NCBI GenBank assembly: GCA_022842205.1
Contig: JALHQA010000011.1
Span: 1-60,065, forward strand
Direction: 5' to 3'
Source of the DNA: Hyphomicrobiales bacterium
GTDB taxonomy: Bacteria; Pseudomonadota; Alphaproteobacteria; Rhizobiales; Methylopilaceae
DNA: 60,065 bases
In this document: in pieces, positions 42,757 to 52,320 of the stretch
How positions within the stretch are numbered: the first letter of the stretch is position 1
Layout of the letters: every line of letters starts with the position of its first letter
Program-made: the position numbers and the translations under genes
Notes under the pieces: generated by a model
Seen by the model: only the letters and a program-made list of their open reading frames with translations
Databases searched by the model: none
What the model was told of the DNA's origin: nothing

Positions 42757-43707
42757 TTATTCGGCGGTGTCGGTGCCGCCATGCCCCTTGGCCGCCGGCG
42801 TGCGTCCGAAATCCGGAACCGCCGTGTCCTGCCCGACCTCGATGATGCCGCGGCGGATGGCGCGGGTGCGCGTGAAGGCGTCGAACAGCTTGTCGCCGTC
42901 GCCGTTCCTGATCGCGCGCTGCAGCACCGTCAGATCCTCGCTGAAACGGCCGAGCATTTCCAGCACCGCTTCCCTGTTGTGCAGGAAGATGTCGCGCCAC
43001 ATCGTCGGGTCGGAGGCCGCGATGCGCGTGAAGTCGCGGAAGCCGGAGGCCGAGAACTTGATGACCTCCTGGCGCACATTCTCTTCCATGTCGGCGGCCG
43101 TGCCGACAATGTTGTATGCGATGAGATGCGGGATATGGCTCGTGATCGCCAGCACGAGATCATGATGCTCGGCGCTCATGACCTCGACCTTCGCGCCGAT
43201 CCTCGTCCAGAACTCCGCCAGTCTGTCGACCGCCGTCTTGTCCGTACCGTCCGGCGGCGTCAGGATGCACCAGCGGTTTTCGAACAGTTCGGCAAAACCG
43301 GCGTCCGGCCCGGAATGCTCGGTCCCGGCGATCGGATGGGCCGGCACGAAATGCACGTTCGCCGGCAGATGCCCCGCCATCTGGCGGACGACCGACATCT
43401 TCACCGAGCCGACATCGGACACGATGGCGCCCGGCTTCAGCACCGGCGCGATGGCTTTTGCCACCTCCTCCGAAGCGCCGACCGGCACGCAGACGATGAC
43501 GAGGTCGGCATCCTTCGCGGCCTCGGCCGGATCGAGCGTGTAGCTGTCGCCCAGCTTCAGTTCCGCCGCGCGATCGAGCGTCTTTTGCGATCGCGTCTGT
43601 ACCGCGATCTCGCGGACGAGGCCGTTCTTGCGCGCCGCATGCGCGATCGAGGAGCCGATCAGGCCGATGCCGATCAGCGCCAGCTTTCCGAACACCGGCT
43701 CAGCCAC
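42757..43707 (-). CDS. tyrC: Prephenate/arogenate dehydrogenase family protein
   Basis: A 316-residue protein with the NAD(P) loop [17 protein letters not shown] at about 13-30, [17 protein letters not shown] near 121 (substrate His) and [22 protein letters not shown] near 180. It makes the tyrosine precursor from prephenate or arogenate. GTG at 43707, overlapping hisC by 8 bp and behind GGGGGG, is preferred to a TTG further upstream. Confidence 0.92.
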   Translation of the reverse strand: MAEPVFGKLALIGIGLIGSSIAHAARKNGLVREIAVQTRSQKTLDRAAELKLGDSYTLDPAEAAKDADLVIVCVPVGASEEVAKAIAPVLKPGAIVSDVGSVKMSVVRQMAGHLPANVHFVPAHPIAGTEHSGPDAGFAELFENRWCILTPPDGTDKTAVDRLAEFWTRIGAKVEVMSAEHHDLVLAITSHIPHLIAYNIVGTAADMEENVRQEVIKFSASGFRDFTRIAASDPTMWRDIFLHNREAVLEMLGRFSEDLTVLQRAIRNGDGDKLFDAFTRTRAIRRGIIEVGQDTAVPDFGRTPAAKGHGGTDTAE

Positions 43708-44821
43708 GCCTGCCCCCCATGAAATCGGCAAGCGCCGCGAGCACGAGAGTCATCGCCTCGTCGCTGCCGACCGTGAGTCTCAGCGCATTCGGCAGGCCAT
43801 AGGCCTCCAGCCGGCGCAGGATCAGCCCGCGCGCGGTGAGAAAATCGTCGGCGTCCTTCGCCGTCCTGCCCGGCTCGTCCGGGAAATGGATCAGCACGAA
43901 ATTCGCCGCGCTCGGCGTCGCATTGAGCCCGATCCTCGACAGTTCAAGATCGAGCCGCTCGAGCCATTTCTCGTTGTGCGCGGCCGATGTCTCGATATGC
44001 GCCATGTCCGCCAGCGCCGCGACCCCCGCCGCGACCGCCGCGCCCGACACGTTGAACGGTCCGCGGATGCGGTTCAGCGCGTCGACGACATGCTGCGGTC
44101 CGTACATCCAGCCGATGCGCAGGTTCGCCAGCCCGAATATCTTCGAGAAGGTGTGCGTCACGACGACATTCTCGCTCGCATCGACAAGTTCGCGCCCGTC
44201 GCTGTAATCCTCGCGCCGCACATATTCGGCATAGGCCGCGTCGAGCACGAGCAGGATGTCGGGCCTGAGGCCCGCATGCAGGCGCGCGATCTCTTCCTTC
44301 GGCAGGTATGTTCCGGTCGGATTGTTCGGATTGGCGACGAAGACCATCTTCGTCCGCTCCGTCACATTGGCGAGGATCGCATCGACATCGGCGGTGTAGC
44401 CGGTCTCCGGCACGACAACCGGCACGCCGCCGCGTCCCATGATCGCGATCTTGTAGACGAGGAAGCCGTGCTCGGTGATGATGCCTTCGTCGCCCGGCCC
44501 GATATAGGCGTGCGCCAGAAGGTTCAGGATTTCATCCGAACCCGCGCCGCATACGATCCTCGCTGCATCGAGTCCATACGCCGCGCTGACGGCCTCGCGG
44601 AGTTCGCGGGCCGTGCCTTCGGGATAGAGCGACAGCTTTTCGGACGCCTGTGTGTACGCCTCTATGGCGCGCGGGCTCGGCCCGAACGGCGTCTCGTTCG
44701 AGGACAGCTTGAACAGGCGGTTCGGGCCCTTGGCGCCGGCCTTGCCGGGCACATAGGCCTCGATGTCCATGATGCCGGGGCGCGGCACCGGGCGATTGGG
44801 CGGGATCGGCATTTTGTTCAT
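43700..44821 (-). CDS. hisC: Histidinol-phosphate aminotransferase (HisC2 type)
   Basis: A 373-residue fold-type I aminotransferase with [11 protein letters not shown] near 39, [11 protein letters not shown] near 169, YAEY near 207 and PLP-Lys in [17 protein letters not shown] near 227. Within an aromatic cluster it probably transaminates prephenate or aromatic keto acids as well as, or rather than, histidinol phosphate. ATG 44821 overlaps the chorismate mutase stop (ATGA). Confidence 0.9.
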   Translation of the reverse strand: MNKMPIPPNRPVPRPGIMDIEAYVPGKAGAKGPNRLFKLSSNETPFGPSPRAIEAYTQASEKLSLYPEGTARELREAVSAAYGLDAARIVCGAGSDEILNLLAHAYIGPGDEGIITEHGFLVYKIAIMGRGGVPVVVPETGYTADVDAILANVTERTKMVFVANPNNPTGTYLPKEEIARLHAGLRPDILLVLDAAYAEYVRREDYSDGRELVDASENVVVTHTFSKIFGLANLRIGWMYGPQHVVDALNRIRGPFNVSGAAVAAGVAALADMAHIETSAAHNEKWLERLDLELSRIGLNATPSAANFVLIHFPDEPGRTAKDADDFLTARGLILRRLEAYGLPNALRLTVGSDEAMTLVLAALADFMGGRRG

Positions 44822-45603
44822 TCCGCCGCGGCTTCCGCATCGGCCCGTGCCATCAGGTCCATCGGCCGCGCAAAGGAGCCGAGGCGCGGCGCGCCCTCGG
44901 GCAGGTTTGCGCTCGGCACGGCCACGAGGCCGCGCCAGCGGTCGGTGAAGCATTCCGCCAGCACGTCGAACATGCCCGGCTGCGGCGGTCCGGCGAAATC
45001 GGCGGCCACCGCCGCGACCTCGTCCACCGCGGCATCGCCGAGCGGCTTTGCGATCACCACCGCCGGCGTGGCCGCCGGGCGGTCCGCATAGATAAGGAAC
45101 GGCAGGCGCGCCATGACCACCGGCTGGCCGGGACGGCCGAGCCCCTCCCACCACGGGGTCGCGGTCCTGCCGAGGCCGATGAGGCCGAGATCGCCCTGCG
45201 ATCTGGAAACGGCGGCGATGACCGCGTCCGGCCCGTCCTGCATCACGAGCGGCACGTCGAATCCCATCTGGAAACGGGCGAGATCGCGCAGCGTGCCCTG
45301 ATCGCCCGAGCCGTCGACATGCACCGCATAGGGCGCCTGGACATGGGTGAAACCGGAAATAATGGTCCGCCAGATGTGCTCGACGGCCGAAAAGGGCAGT
45401 CGGCCGCTATGGCGCGCGACGAGGCGGCGCATCATATCCGCCTCACGGCCCGGCCGGAACGCCGAGCCCGTTTCCCCCGTCCGCTTGACCCGGACGAGCG
45501 CGTCGATGATCCCGCCCCGCTCGATCAGGAGCTGGTGCATGGTCTCGTCGATCCGGTCGATCTCCTGGCGAAGCTCGTCGAGGGTCTTGGGCGGCTGGCT
45601 CAT
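44818..45603 (-). CDS. Chorismate mutase with C-terminal ligand-binding-like domain
   Basis: 261 residues. Residues 1-85 are an AroQ-type helical mutase ([27 protein letters not shown], then [13 protein letters not shown] and EHIWRTIIS). The remaining 170 residues ([30 protein letters not shown]... ALINAV-like ends absent) resemble the prephenate-dehydratase periplasmic-binding fold but I see no TRF catalytic motif. Chorismate to prephenate feeds TyrC. It begins the cm-hisC-tyrC operon, divergent from metX. Confidence 0.85.
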   Translation of the reverse strand: MSQPPKTLDELRQEIDRIDETMHQLLIERGGIIDALVRVKRTGETGSAFRPGREADMMRRLVARHSGRLPFSAVEHIWRTIISGFTHVQAPYAVHVDGSGDQGTLRDLARFQMGFDVPLVMQDGPDAVIAAVSRSQGDLGLIGLGRTATPWWEGLGRPGQPVVMARLPFLIYADRPAATPAVVIAKPLGDAAVDEVAAVAADFAGPPQPGMFDVLAECFTDRWRGLVAVPSANLPEGAPRLGSFARPMDLMARADAEAAAE

Positions 45604-45632
45604 GGCGGGCACTGAATACGCCGCCCGGCCGC

Positions 45633-45655
45633 GAAGTCAAAGAAACGTTGACTTC
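45633..45655. promoter_or_regulatory. 8-bp inverted repeat in the metX/chorismate mutase intergenic region
   Basis: GAAGTCAA (45633-45640) and TTGACTTC (45648-45655) with a 7-nt spacer AGAAACG. The right arm contains a TTGACT that could be a metX -35 box, with TATCTT at 45668 (14-nt spacer, short). It may be an operator of either divergent operon. No SAM-II-type riboswitch is visible. Confidence 0.45.
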
Positions 45656-45720
45656 ACCCGGATGCGGTATCTTGAGTGTTCCCCCGCGCCGCAAGGCCGG
45701 CCTTGAGGAGAAGAAGGTTA

Positions 45721-46899
45721 ATGGCGAGGCCAAGGGCCATCCCGACCACGGCAGACGCGGCCCGTCTCGAGGCGGATCAGCCGCACAGCGAGGTTGTGCG
45801 CTTCGATGCCAGCCGGACGCTGCCGCTCGACAGCGGGCAAACCCTTTCCCCGGTGCAGATCGCCTACCAGACCTATGGCGCGCTCAACGCGGACAGGTCC
45901 AACGCGATCCTGCTCTGCCACGCCCTGACGGCGGACCAGCATGCCGCCAATCCCCATCCCGTGACCGACAAGCCGGGCTGGTGGGATCTGATGGTCGGCC
46001 CCGGACTGCCGATCGACACCAACCGTTATTTCGTCATCTGCTCGAACGTCATCGGCGGCTGCATGGGCTCGACGGGCCCGGCCTCGACCAATCCGGCGAC
46101 CGGCCGCACCTATGGCCTCGATTTTCCGGTCGTCACCATCCGCGACATGGTCCGCGCGCAGAACATGCTGATCGAACATCTCGGCATCGAGACCCTGTTC
46201 TCGGTGATCGGCGGCTCGATGGGCGGCATGCAGGTGCTGGAATGGACCGCGTCCTTTCCGGACAAGGTCTTTTCCGCGGTGCCGATCGCCTGCGCGGCGA
46301 AGCACTCGGCGCAGAACATCGCCTTCCACGAAGTGGGCCGCCAGGCCGTCATGGCCGATCCCGAATGGCTGGAAGGCCGTTACGCGACCGAAGGCAAGAT
46401 TCCGCGCAAGGGCCTGTCCGTCGCGCGCATGGCCGCGCATGTCACCTATCTGTCCGAAGCCGCGCTGCAGCGGAAATTCGGCCGCGAGTTGCAGGAGCGC
46501 GATCAGCGCACCTTCACCTTCGACGCCGATTTCCAGGTGGAGTCGTATTTACGGCACCAGGGGTCGAGCTTCGTCGAGCGGTTTGACGCCAACTCCTATC
46601 TCTACATCACCCGCGCGATGGACTATTTCGACCTCGCGGTCGATTACGGCTCGCTGCCCAAAGCGTTCGCGGACACGCGCACGCGCTTCTGCCTGGTCAG
46701 CTTCACCTCCGACTGGCTGTTCCCGACCTCGGGCGCGCGCGACATCGTGCATGCGCTGAACGCCGCGGCCGCCAACGTGTCCTTCGTCGAGATCAAATCC
46801 GACAAGGGCCACGACGCCTTCCTGCTCGACGAACCCGAATTCTTCGCAACCGTGCGCGGCTTCCTCGAAGGCTGCGCCCGCGCCCGCGGACTTCCGTAA
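45721..46899 (+). CDS. metX: Homoserine O-acyltransferase MetX
   Basis: A 392-residue alpha/beta hydrolase. Oxyanion region [10 protein letters not shown] near 66-75, [12 protein letters not shown] near 109, nucleophile elbow GGSMGG (Ser166), and the Asp/His in SFTSDWLFP and KGHDAFLL complete the triad. It activates homoserine for methionine synthesis; acetyl- versus succinyl-CoA preference cannot be set from sequence here. ATG 45721 lies behind AAGAAGG and is coupled to metW. Confidence 0.94.
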   Translation: MARPRAIPTTADAARLEADQPHSEVVRFDASRTLPLDSGQTLSPVQIAYQTYGALNADRSNAILLCHALTADQHAANPHPVTDKPGWWDLMVGPGLPIDTNRYFVICSNVIGGCMGSTGPASTNPATGRTYGLDFPVVTIRDMVRAQNMLIEHLGIETLFSVIGGSMGGMQVLEWTASFPDKVFSAVPIACAAKHSAQNIAFHEVGRQAVMADPEWLEGRYATEGKIPRKGLSVARMAAHVTYLSEAALQRKFGRELQERDQRTFTFDADFQVESYLRHQGSSFVERFDANSYLYITRAMDYFDLAVDYGSLPKAFADTRTRFCLVSFTSDWLFPTSGARDIVHALNAAAANVSFVEIKSDKGHDAFLLDEPEFFATVRGFLEGCARARGLP

Positions 46900-47585
46900 T
46901 GACGACGCCGGCGCTGAAACCCGCCCGAGAGGACGCCGCCCTTCCGTTCGGCACTATCGCCGAGCCGGTCTCGCTGCGCGCGCTGGCGCGCGCCGATCAT
47001 CTTCTGATCGCGGAAATGGTCGCCCCCGGCGCCCGCGTGCTCGATGTCGGCTGCGGCGAGGGCGAACTTCTGCGCCTTTTGATCGAGACCAAAGGTGTCG
47101 ATGGGCGCGGCATCGAACTGTCGCAGGCCGGCGTCAACGCTTCCGTCGCGCACGGCCTCTCGGTCATCCAGGGCGACGCCGACACCGACCTCGACAATTA
47201 CCCGGACGATGCGTTCGATTTCGTCATCCTCTCGCAGACGCTGCAGGCAACGCGGCGCCCGAAGGAAGTGATGGAGAATCTGTTGCGCATCGGCCGCCAT
47301 GTCGTCGTGTCGGTGCCGAATTTCGGCCATTGGCGCATGCGCGCGCAGATCGTTCTGCGCGGCCGCATGCCGGTAACGAAATCGCTGCCCGACACATGGT
47401 ACGACACGCAAAACATCCATTTCTGCACGATCCGCGATTTCGTCGATCTCTGCGACATCACCGGCGCGAAGATCGAACGCGCCGTCGCGCTCAACACCTC
47501 GGGCCATCCGGTGCAACTCCGCGCGCCGTGGTGGTTCTGGAACCTGTTCGGCGCGCAGGCGGTGTTCCTGCTGCGGCGGAACTGA
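46899..47585 (+). CDS. metW: Methionine biosynthesis protein MetW
   Basis: A 228-residue SAM-methyltransferase-like protein: VLDVGCGEGELLRLL near 47-61, FDFVILSQTLQATRRP near 106 and VPNFGHWRMRAQI near 142. MetW works with MetX in homoserine acylation. Its ATG shares one base with the metX stop codon. Confidence 0.94.
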   Translation: MTTPALKPAREDAALPFGTIAEPVSLRALARADHLLIAEMVAPGARVLDVGCGEGELLRLLIETKGVDGRGIELSQAGVNASVAHGLSVIQGDADTDLDNYPDDAFDFVILSQTLQATRRPKEVMENLLRIGRHVVVSVPNFGHWRMRAQIVLRGRMPVTKSLPDTWYDTQNIHFCTIRDFVDLCDITGAKIERAVALNTSGHPVQLRAPWWFWNLFGAQAVFLLRRN

Positions 47586-47586
47586 T

Positions 47587-48345
47587 CTATTCGCTGCTCT
47601 CACGCGTATTGACAGCCCCGCCCGGCACCAGCACCGGCTCCTTGACCCCGACGCGGCGCACGCGCGCCGCCTTCCGCTTGGCGCGGACCGGCGTGTAGAC
47701 CTGCTTCACCGCCTCGACGATGTGGACGCCGCAGAACGGCGCCCAGCCCCATGAGCCGACGCGCTCGAGCCACAGCGCCGAACGCAGGATCATGCTCCGC
47801 CCGATCGGCGGGAACATCAGCGCCTCGCTCCAGTCCACCGGCGCGAACTGCGTATCGCGCAGAAGGTCGCCAAGCTGCTTCCTGCTGTATGGGCGTCCAT
47901 GGCCGAACGGGGTGGTCTCCATCCGGGCCCAGGCGCCACGCCGGTTCGGCACGATGGCGAGCAGCCGCCCCCCGGGCGCCAGGCAGCGCCATGCCTCGCG
48001 CAGAACCTCGCGCGGATCGTCGGAACTCTCCAGCGCATGCGCCAGCACCACCCGGTCGACGGCGGCATCGGGCAGCGGCCACATATCGTCCTCGACCAGC
48101 GCCGAGGCGGCGCCGCGTCCCGATTGCCAGTCCATCACGCCCTGCTCGGCCGGCATGAAGGCAAAGACGCGTTCGGCCTCGTCGCGGAAGACGCCGATGA
48201 AGGGTGTCGCAAAGCCTATGCCCAGCACCCGCAGCCCGGCGGCATCGGCAAAGCGCGTGCGGATTTTCGCCCTCAGAATCCGCCGCACCACCTGGCCCAG
48301 CGGCCGGTGGTAGAATTCGCGCAGATCGATGACATCGAGCGACAT
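47587..48345 (-). CDS. Class I SAM-dependent methyltransferase
   Basis: A 252-residue protein starting MSLDVIDLREFYHRPLGQVVRRIL, with LRVLGIGFATPF as a degenerate SAM loop, RVVLAHALESSDDP near 99 and LAPGGRLLAIVPNRRG near 122. The family is a rhizobial methyltransferase usually beside gloB; here gloB is 2.4 kb away with a histidine kinase between. Substrate unknown. It converges on metW (1 bp between stops). Confidence 0.85.
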   Translation of the reverse strand: MSLDVIDLREFYHRPLGQVVRRILRAKIRTRFADAAGLRVLGIGFATPFIGVFRDEAERVFAFMPAEQGVMDWQSGRGAASALVEDDMWPLPDAAVDRVVLAHALESSDDPREVLREAWRCLAPGGRLLAIVPNRRGAWARMETTPFGHGRPYSRKQLGDLLRDTQFAPVDWSEALMFPPIGRSMILRSALWLERVGSWGWAPFCGVHIVEAVKQVYTPVRAKRKAARVRRVGVKEPVLVPGGAVNTRESSE

Positions 48346-48530
48346 GGCGTTAGTCTAACACGGTGCTGTTAACAGTACGGAAGCCCGGCCGGTACGGTTA
48401 ATCCGAGTTGGCACTGGAACCCCGCCATCGATGCCAAAAGATGCCCATCGACGCGAGTCGCGGCCTCTGCTTGCCATGCTGCCGGAAGGCCGCACGACGT
48501 TCCGTTCCAACCGCTGCAAACCGCACCGGC

Positions 48531-50009
48531 CTAGGAAGCCGGTTCCAGCGTCAGTACACGCGGCAGCCTCACGGTGAAGGTCGATCCCTTGCCGGGCTCG
48601 GAGACGAGCGTGATGTCTCCGCCGAGACGGCGTACATTGGCGCGCACCGCCGCAAGGCCGATGCCCTCGCCCTGCTGATCCTGCTGCCCGGCGCGGCGGA
48701 ACAGTTCGAAGATGCGCTCATGCTCGTTCGGCGCGACGCCGCGGCCATTGTCCTCGATCTCGTAGAACGCCTGGTCGCCTTCGATCCGGCCGCGCGCCAC
48801 GATCTCCGGCGGGCGCGCCGCATGTCCATATTTTGAAGCGTTGTCGAACAGATTTCCGAACACCTGGTCGAGCGACAACCGGTCGGAGACAATACCTGGA
48901 AACGGCCCCTCCAGCCGGATTTCGCCCCGCTTTTCATCAATCCGGTGCTGGATGTTCGCCGCCGCGGCGGTGATGAGTGCCGTCATGTCCAGCCGTTCCG
49001 GCGTCAGGGCACGCCGGCCGTCGCGCGATATCCTGAGGATGGCGTTGATGAGACTGTCCATCTTCGCCGTCGACGCACGGATGAAGGACACCGACTCGTC
49101 GAAATCCTCCTCGATTTTCTTTTCTTCCGGAGCCGCCGGAATATTCGCCTTCAGCCTCAGCTTCACGATGCTGTCGAGAAACTCGTTCTTCTGCTCCAGC
49201 AGCTCGGTGGTGAACCCCATGATGTTGACCAGCGGCGCGCGCAAATCGTGGCCCACGATATAGGCAAAGCGCTGGATTTCTGCATTGGCGCGGGCGAGGT
49301 CCGCGGTGCGGTCGGCAACGCGGTTTTCGAGATCGAGGTTGAGGGTCGCAAGCTCGGCCCGCGCATGGACGAGTTCGCGGGTGTAGCGCAACGCGATGAC
49401 CGCCGACGCACCGACGACGATGATGATGAACAGCGTACCGGCAATCACCGCGCGCTGCAGGTTTGTAATGGCGCTGGTCTGCGAGTCCATATTGGCGATC
49501 AGCCGCCCGTCGACGCGTTCGATCATCCCTCCGATGATGGCGCGTGCCTCGTCCATGACCGCGCGCCCGCGGTCGGACCGTACGATGGCCACCGCCTCGT
49601 CATGCTGTCCGGCGGCCTCGAGGTCGAGCGTCTGTTTCAGCTCGGCCATCTTCTCGGTGGTCAGCTCTTCGAGGCGCGCAACCTCGTCGGCCTCCGTGCC
49701 GGCGGCGGCGCGCTCCTTCAGCAGCGCAAGGCCCGACGGCAGCCGTTGCAGCGCATCGCGATACGGCTTCAGATAGTCGTCCTCGCGCGTCAGAAGGAAG
49801 CCGCGCTGGCCGGTTTCGGCATCGGCAAGAATGCTGCGCATCTCGACCGTCGCGGAGCGCAGCCGCCGCTGCGCGGTTATGTCCTCGGAGAGTTCGGCGG
49901 TCCGCACCGACAGCCAGAACGTCAGGGCGACGATGCCGAGCAGCACTGCAAGGCCGACGAGCAGAAGAATTGCCGTCGAGCGGATGAAAGCAACATTGGA
50001 CAGCGACAT
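48531..50009 (-). CDS. CHASE3-type sensor histidine kinase
   Basis: A 492-residue orphan kinase. Helix 1 at 11-33, a helical sensor at about 40-185 with ADAETGQRGFLLTREDDYLKPY (the CHASE3 phrase), helix 2 near 188-208, a coiled coil, then HisKA with His254 in IVGHDLRAPLVNIMGF and the ATPase domain with N-box FGNLFDNASKYG, G1 DNGRGVAP and GIGLAAVRANVRR. No response regulator is adjacent. ATG 50009 starts directly before the membrane helix; an ATG 57 bp upstream is less convincing. Confidence 0.88.
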   Translation of the reverse strand: MSLSNVAFIRSTAILLLVGLAVLLGIVALTFWLSVRTAELSEDITAQRRLRSATVEMRSILADAETGQRGFLLTREDDYLKPYRDALQRLPSGLALLKERAAAGTEADEVARLEELTTEKMAELKQTLDLEAAGQHDEAVAIVRSDRGRAVMDEARAIIGGMIERVDGRLIANMDSQTSAITNLQRAVIAGTLFIIIVVGASAVIALRYTRELVHARAELATLNLDLENRVADRTADLARANAEIQRFAYIVGHDLRAPLVNIMGFTTELLEQKNEFLDSIVKLRLKANIPAAPEEKKIEEDFDESVSFIRASTAKMDSLINAILRISRDGRRALTPERLDMTALITAAAANIQHRIDEKRGEIRLEGPFPGIVSDRLSLDQVFGNLFDNASKYGHAARPPEIVARGRIEGDQAFYEIEDNGRGVAPNEHERIFELFRRAGQQDQQGEGIGLAAVRANVRRLGGDITLVSEPGKGSTFTVRLPRVLTLEPAS

Positions 50010-50225
50010 GTACGGAAAGACCCCGGGCCCCGGCTTCTCATAGCCGGAAGCCGGACCGCGCGCCATTCCACAAATAAGGAGCGTTCACGCGCCCGGCCCG
50101 GGCAGGCACCCGCCCCTCGGAGGCAGCCGGACGGGCTACGAAGTCTAGCGACTGATCGCGGAGGGCGCGGTCATGAGGCGTTCTCACCGCGTTTGTGCAG
50201 AAGACCGTCTTTATATGTACATGCA

Positions 50226-50252
50226 GAAAGCCGGCCCCGTTGGGACCGGCTT
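50226..50252 (-). terminator. Terminator of the small secreted gene
   Basis: Leftward: AAGCCGG (50252-50246 reverse strand) with CCGGCTT (50234-50228), an 11-nt interior with extra CCC/GGG pairing, followed by TTTCT. It ends the leftward transcript of the 50279-50548 gene. Confidence 0.65.
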
Positions 50253-50278
50253 CCGCGTATCTGCTGCTTGAGATGCGA

Positions 50279-50548
50279 TCAGTAGCAGATCTTCTTGGTC
50301 TTCCAGACGAACTTGTCCCATTTGTGCGACCAGACCTTCACCTTCTTCAGGTAGCAGTCCGGGCCGTAATAGCCTTTGCCGTAATGCGCCGGGTAATACG
50401 GGCCGTAGCCATAGCCCGGGAAGCCGATGCTTATGCCGAAGCCGCCATGGCCGTGATGATGCAGGGGGCTGGCGGACGCGGCCGTCGGGGCGGCAATGGC
50501 GGCGAGGGTCGCGGCGGCGGCGATGCCGAGAAGGGTCTTGCGGAACAT
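50279..50548 (-). CDS. Small secreted His/Gly/Tyr-rich protein
   Basis: 89 residues: signal peptide (1-25, ending ASAS), then PLHHHGHGGFGISIGFPGYGYGPYYPAHYGKGYYGP and a basic end with two cysteines (DCYLKKVKVWSHKWDKFVWKTKKICY). The His cluster could bind metal. This pattern is common in Bradyrhizobium-type genomes, with unknown function. AGAGGA lies before ATG 50548. Confidence 0.7.
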   Translation of the reverse strand: MFRKTLLGIAAAATLAAIAAPTAASASPLHHHGHGGFGISIGFPGYGYGPYYPAHYGKGYYGPDCYLKKVKVWSHKWDKFVWKTKKICY

Positions 50549-50649
50549 AGGGTCATCCTCTTTCAACGCGGGGGAGCCGGAGGGATTTCACGGCGCCGAT
50601 GCTGATTGGTCGCGACGCCGCCAGACCCGGTTCAAAAGAAAAATGCTCG

Positions 50650-50737
50650 CCTCATCCTGAGGAGGCCCGCAGGGCCGTCTCGAAGGATGGGCGTCTCATG
50701 GTTCGAGGCGCGGCTGCGCTGCTCCTCACCATGAGGA
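50650..50737. repeat. Dispersed palindromic repeat, Bradyrhizobium-like
   Basis: CCTCA-TCC-TGAGG (50650-50662), then a GGCCC..GGGCC hairpin and CTCATGGT (50695-50702) pairing with ACCATGAG (50728-50735) around TTCGAGGCGCGGCTGCGC. From memory this resembles a frequent intergenic repeat of Nitrobacteraceae genomes. It lies upstream of gloB. Confidence 0.75.
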
Positions 50738-50793
50738 CGGTTGACCTCGCCTCCCGCCTTCCCCAAGTTCCGCCCGGCCCATCTGGAGACGAC

Positions 50794-51552
50794 ATGCCCG
50801 ATATCCGCCTGATCCCCTGCCTGTCCGACAACTACGCCGTCCTGCTCAAGGCAGGCGACACGGTCGTTCTGATCGATGCGCCGGAAGCCGCCCCGATCGA
50901 GGCCGTGCTGGAGAAAGAGGGCTGGCGGCTGACGCATATTCTCGTCACCCACAAGCATGCCGACCATATCGACGGCATCCCGGCGCTGGCCGCCGCCTTC
51001 AAGCCGGAAATCATCGGCCCCGCCGCCGAGGAGAGCAGCATTCCGGGCCTGACGCAGACCGTCCGCGAGGGCGACACCGTCACGGTCGGCCCGTTCAAGG
51101 TCGAAGTCTTCGACACGCCGGGCCACACCAAGGGCCATGTCGTCTTCTATTTCCCGAAGGAGAAGCTGCTGTTTGCCGGCGACACCATGTTCGCGCTCGG
51201 CTGCGGCCGCCTGTTCGAGGACACCCCGGCGGCGATGTGGAATTCGCTGAAGAAGCTGCGCGCTTTGCCCGACGACGTCACGGTCTATTGCGGCCACGAA
51301 TACACGCTGTCGAACGCACGCTTTGCCGTCACCGTGGACCCCGGCAATGAGGCCCTGAAGGCCCGGGCGGGCGAGATCGAGGCCGCGCGCAAGGCCGGAC
51401 AGCCGACCGTGCCCTTCCCCCTCGGGCTCGAAAAGGCGACAAGCCCGTTCCTGCGTGCCGACGATCCGGCGGTGGCCGAGGGGGTCGGCAGGCCGGACGC
51501 TGCGCCGGAAATCGTGTTTGCGGAAGTTCGCGAGCGAAAGAACAATTTCTGA
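50794..51552 (+). CDS. gloB: Hydroxyacylglutathione hydrolase (glyoxalase II)
   Basis: 252 residues, metallo-beta-lactamase fold. THKHADHIDG (His53, His55, Asp57, His58), TPGHTKGHVVFYF near 107, FAGDTMFALGCGRLFE near 127 and CGHEYTLSNARFA near 167 supply the binuclear site and glutathione contacts. It hydrolyses S-lactoylglutathione in methylglyoxal detoxification. ATG 50794 starts at MPDIRLIPCLSDNY as in homologues; the frame upstream falls in the repeat. Confidence 0.95.
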   Translation: MPDIRLIPCLSDNYAVLLKAGDTVVLIDAPEAAPIEAVLEKEGWRLTHILVTHKHADHIDGIPALAAAFKPEIIGPAAEESSIPGLTQTVREGDTVTVGPFKVEVFDTPGHTKGHVVFYFPKEKLLFAGDTMFALGCGRLFEDTPAAMWNSLKKLRALPDDVTVYCGHEYTLSNARFAVTVDPGNEALKARAGEIEAARKAGQPTVPFPLGLEKATSPFLRADDPAVAEGVGRPDAAPEIVFAEVRERKNNF

Positions 51553-51626
51553 GCGTTGCATTGCCCCAAAAGATGGGGCATAGAACGCGCCTCGCGGCGG
51601 CGTTTGCCGCGGCAGACTGGCAGCGT

Positions 51627-51701
51627 GCGGGTGTAGCTCAGGGGTAGAGCACAACCTTGCCAAGGTTGGGGTCGAGGGTTCGAATCCCTTCGCCCGCTCC
51701 A
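51627..51701 (+). tRNA. tRNA-Gly(GCC)
   Basis: Acceptor GCGGGTG/CGCCCGC, D arm GCTC AGGGGTA GAGC, anticodon loop TTGCCAA with anticodon GCC, T arm GAGGG TTCGAAT CCCTT, discriminator T and encoded CCA. The stretch 51681-51700 recurs exactly at 52321-52340. Confidence 0.96.
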
Positions 51702-51717
51702 GTCGCCCCTTCTCTCG

Positions 51718-51744
51718 AAGCCGTGGGCGTTCCGCGGCTTTTTT
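51718..51744 (+). terminator. Terminator after tRNA-Gly
   Basis: AAGCCGTGG (51718-51726), loop GCGTT and CCGCGGCTT (51732-51740) form a 9-bp stem with one wobble, followed by a T-run. It ends the tRNA transcript and lies inside the segment bounded by the 20-bp repeats. Confidence 0.85.
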
Positions 51745-51877
51745 GTTTCCGCAGACATGTCGCGGCTTGGTCGCGAAGGGCCGTGGTTACGCGGGGGTTA
51801 CTTCTGCTCCCCGAACGCGCCTTCGCCGTGATCGGCCGCCGGCGTAAATCCCTCTCGCACTTTACTGGACACCACAC

Positions 51878-52306
51878 TTGCCAGCTTCCAAGCACGATAC
51901 GTTCGCCGACCGCCAATCCACTGCTGCCAGCGCCAAGCAGGCGCTGCTCGAAAAGTTCAGGACCCGACCAGCCGCTGACGATCCGGCCGAGATCGAGCGG
52001 CGCGCCGAGCGCGCCCGCATCGCCGAAGCCCGCGCCGCCCGCCTCGCCGAGAAGGAAGCCGCGCGCAAAGCCGAGGCAGACCGGGTCGCGGCCGAACGCA
52101 AGCAGAAAGAGGACGCGCGGCTGGCTGCCGAAGCGGCCATCGAAGCCGAGCGCCTCGCGGCCGAACAGGCAATCATCGATGAAAAGAAAGCCCGCGACGC
52201 CGCCAAGGCCGCGCTGATCAGGCAGGTGGTTGTTGACGAGGTTGCGCAGAAGGCCGCCCGCGACGCCCGCTACGCCGCTCGCAAAACGCGCGCCGCGCGC
52301 GGCTGA
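51878..52306 (+). CDS. DUF6481-like coiled-coil protein
   Basis: 142 residues, TTG start (no ATG in the right place). The N-terminus KHDTFADRQSTAASAKQALLEKFRTRP matches DUF6481 proteins; the rest is an uninterrupted Ala/Glu/Arg-rich helix (RAERARIAEARAARLAEKEA...), ending in a basic tail. No function is known. It is the only gene between the two copies of the tRNA-Gly end. Confidence 0.72.
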   Translation: MPASKHDTFADRQSTAASAKQALLEKFRTRPAADDPAEIERRAERARIAEARAARLAEKEAARKAEADRVAAERKQKEDARLAAEAAIEAERLAAEQAIIDEKKARDAAKAALIRQVVVDEVAQKAARDARYAARKTRAARG

Positions 52307-52320
52307 GGGCAACGAGCGGC

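Noticed and set aside
45613-45720. SAM-II riboswitch upstream of metX
   Set aside because: The conserved pairing and the CGTGAAA-like core are not visible; only a simple inverted repeat is present.
51756-51830. Short frame MSRLGREGPWLRGGYF after tRNA-Gly, considered as an integrase remnant
   Set aside because: Only 24 codons with no recombinase motif; not enough to call an integrase fragment.
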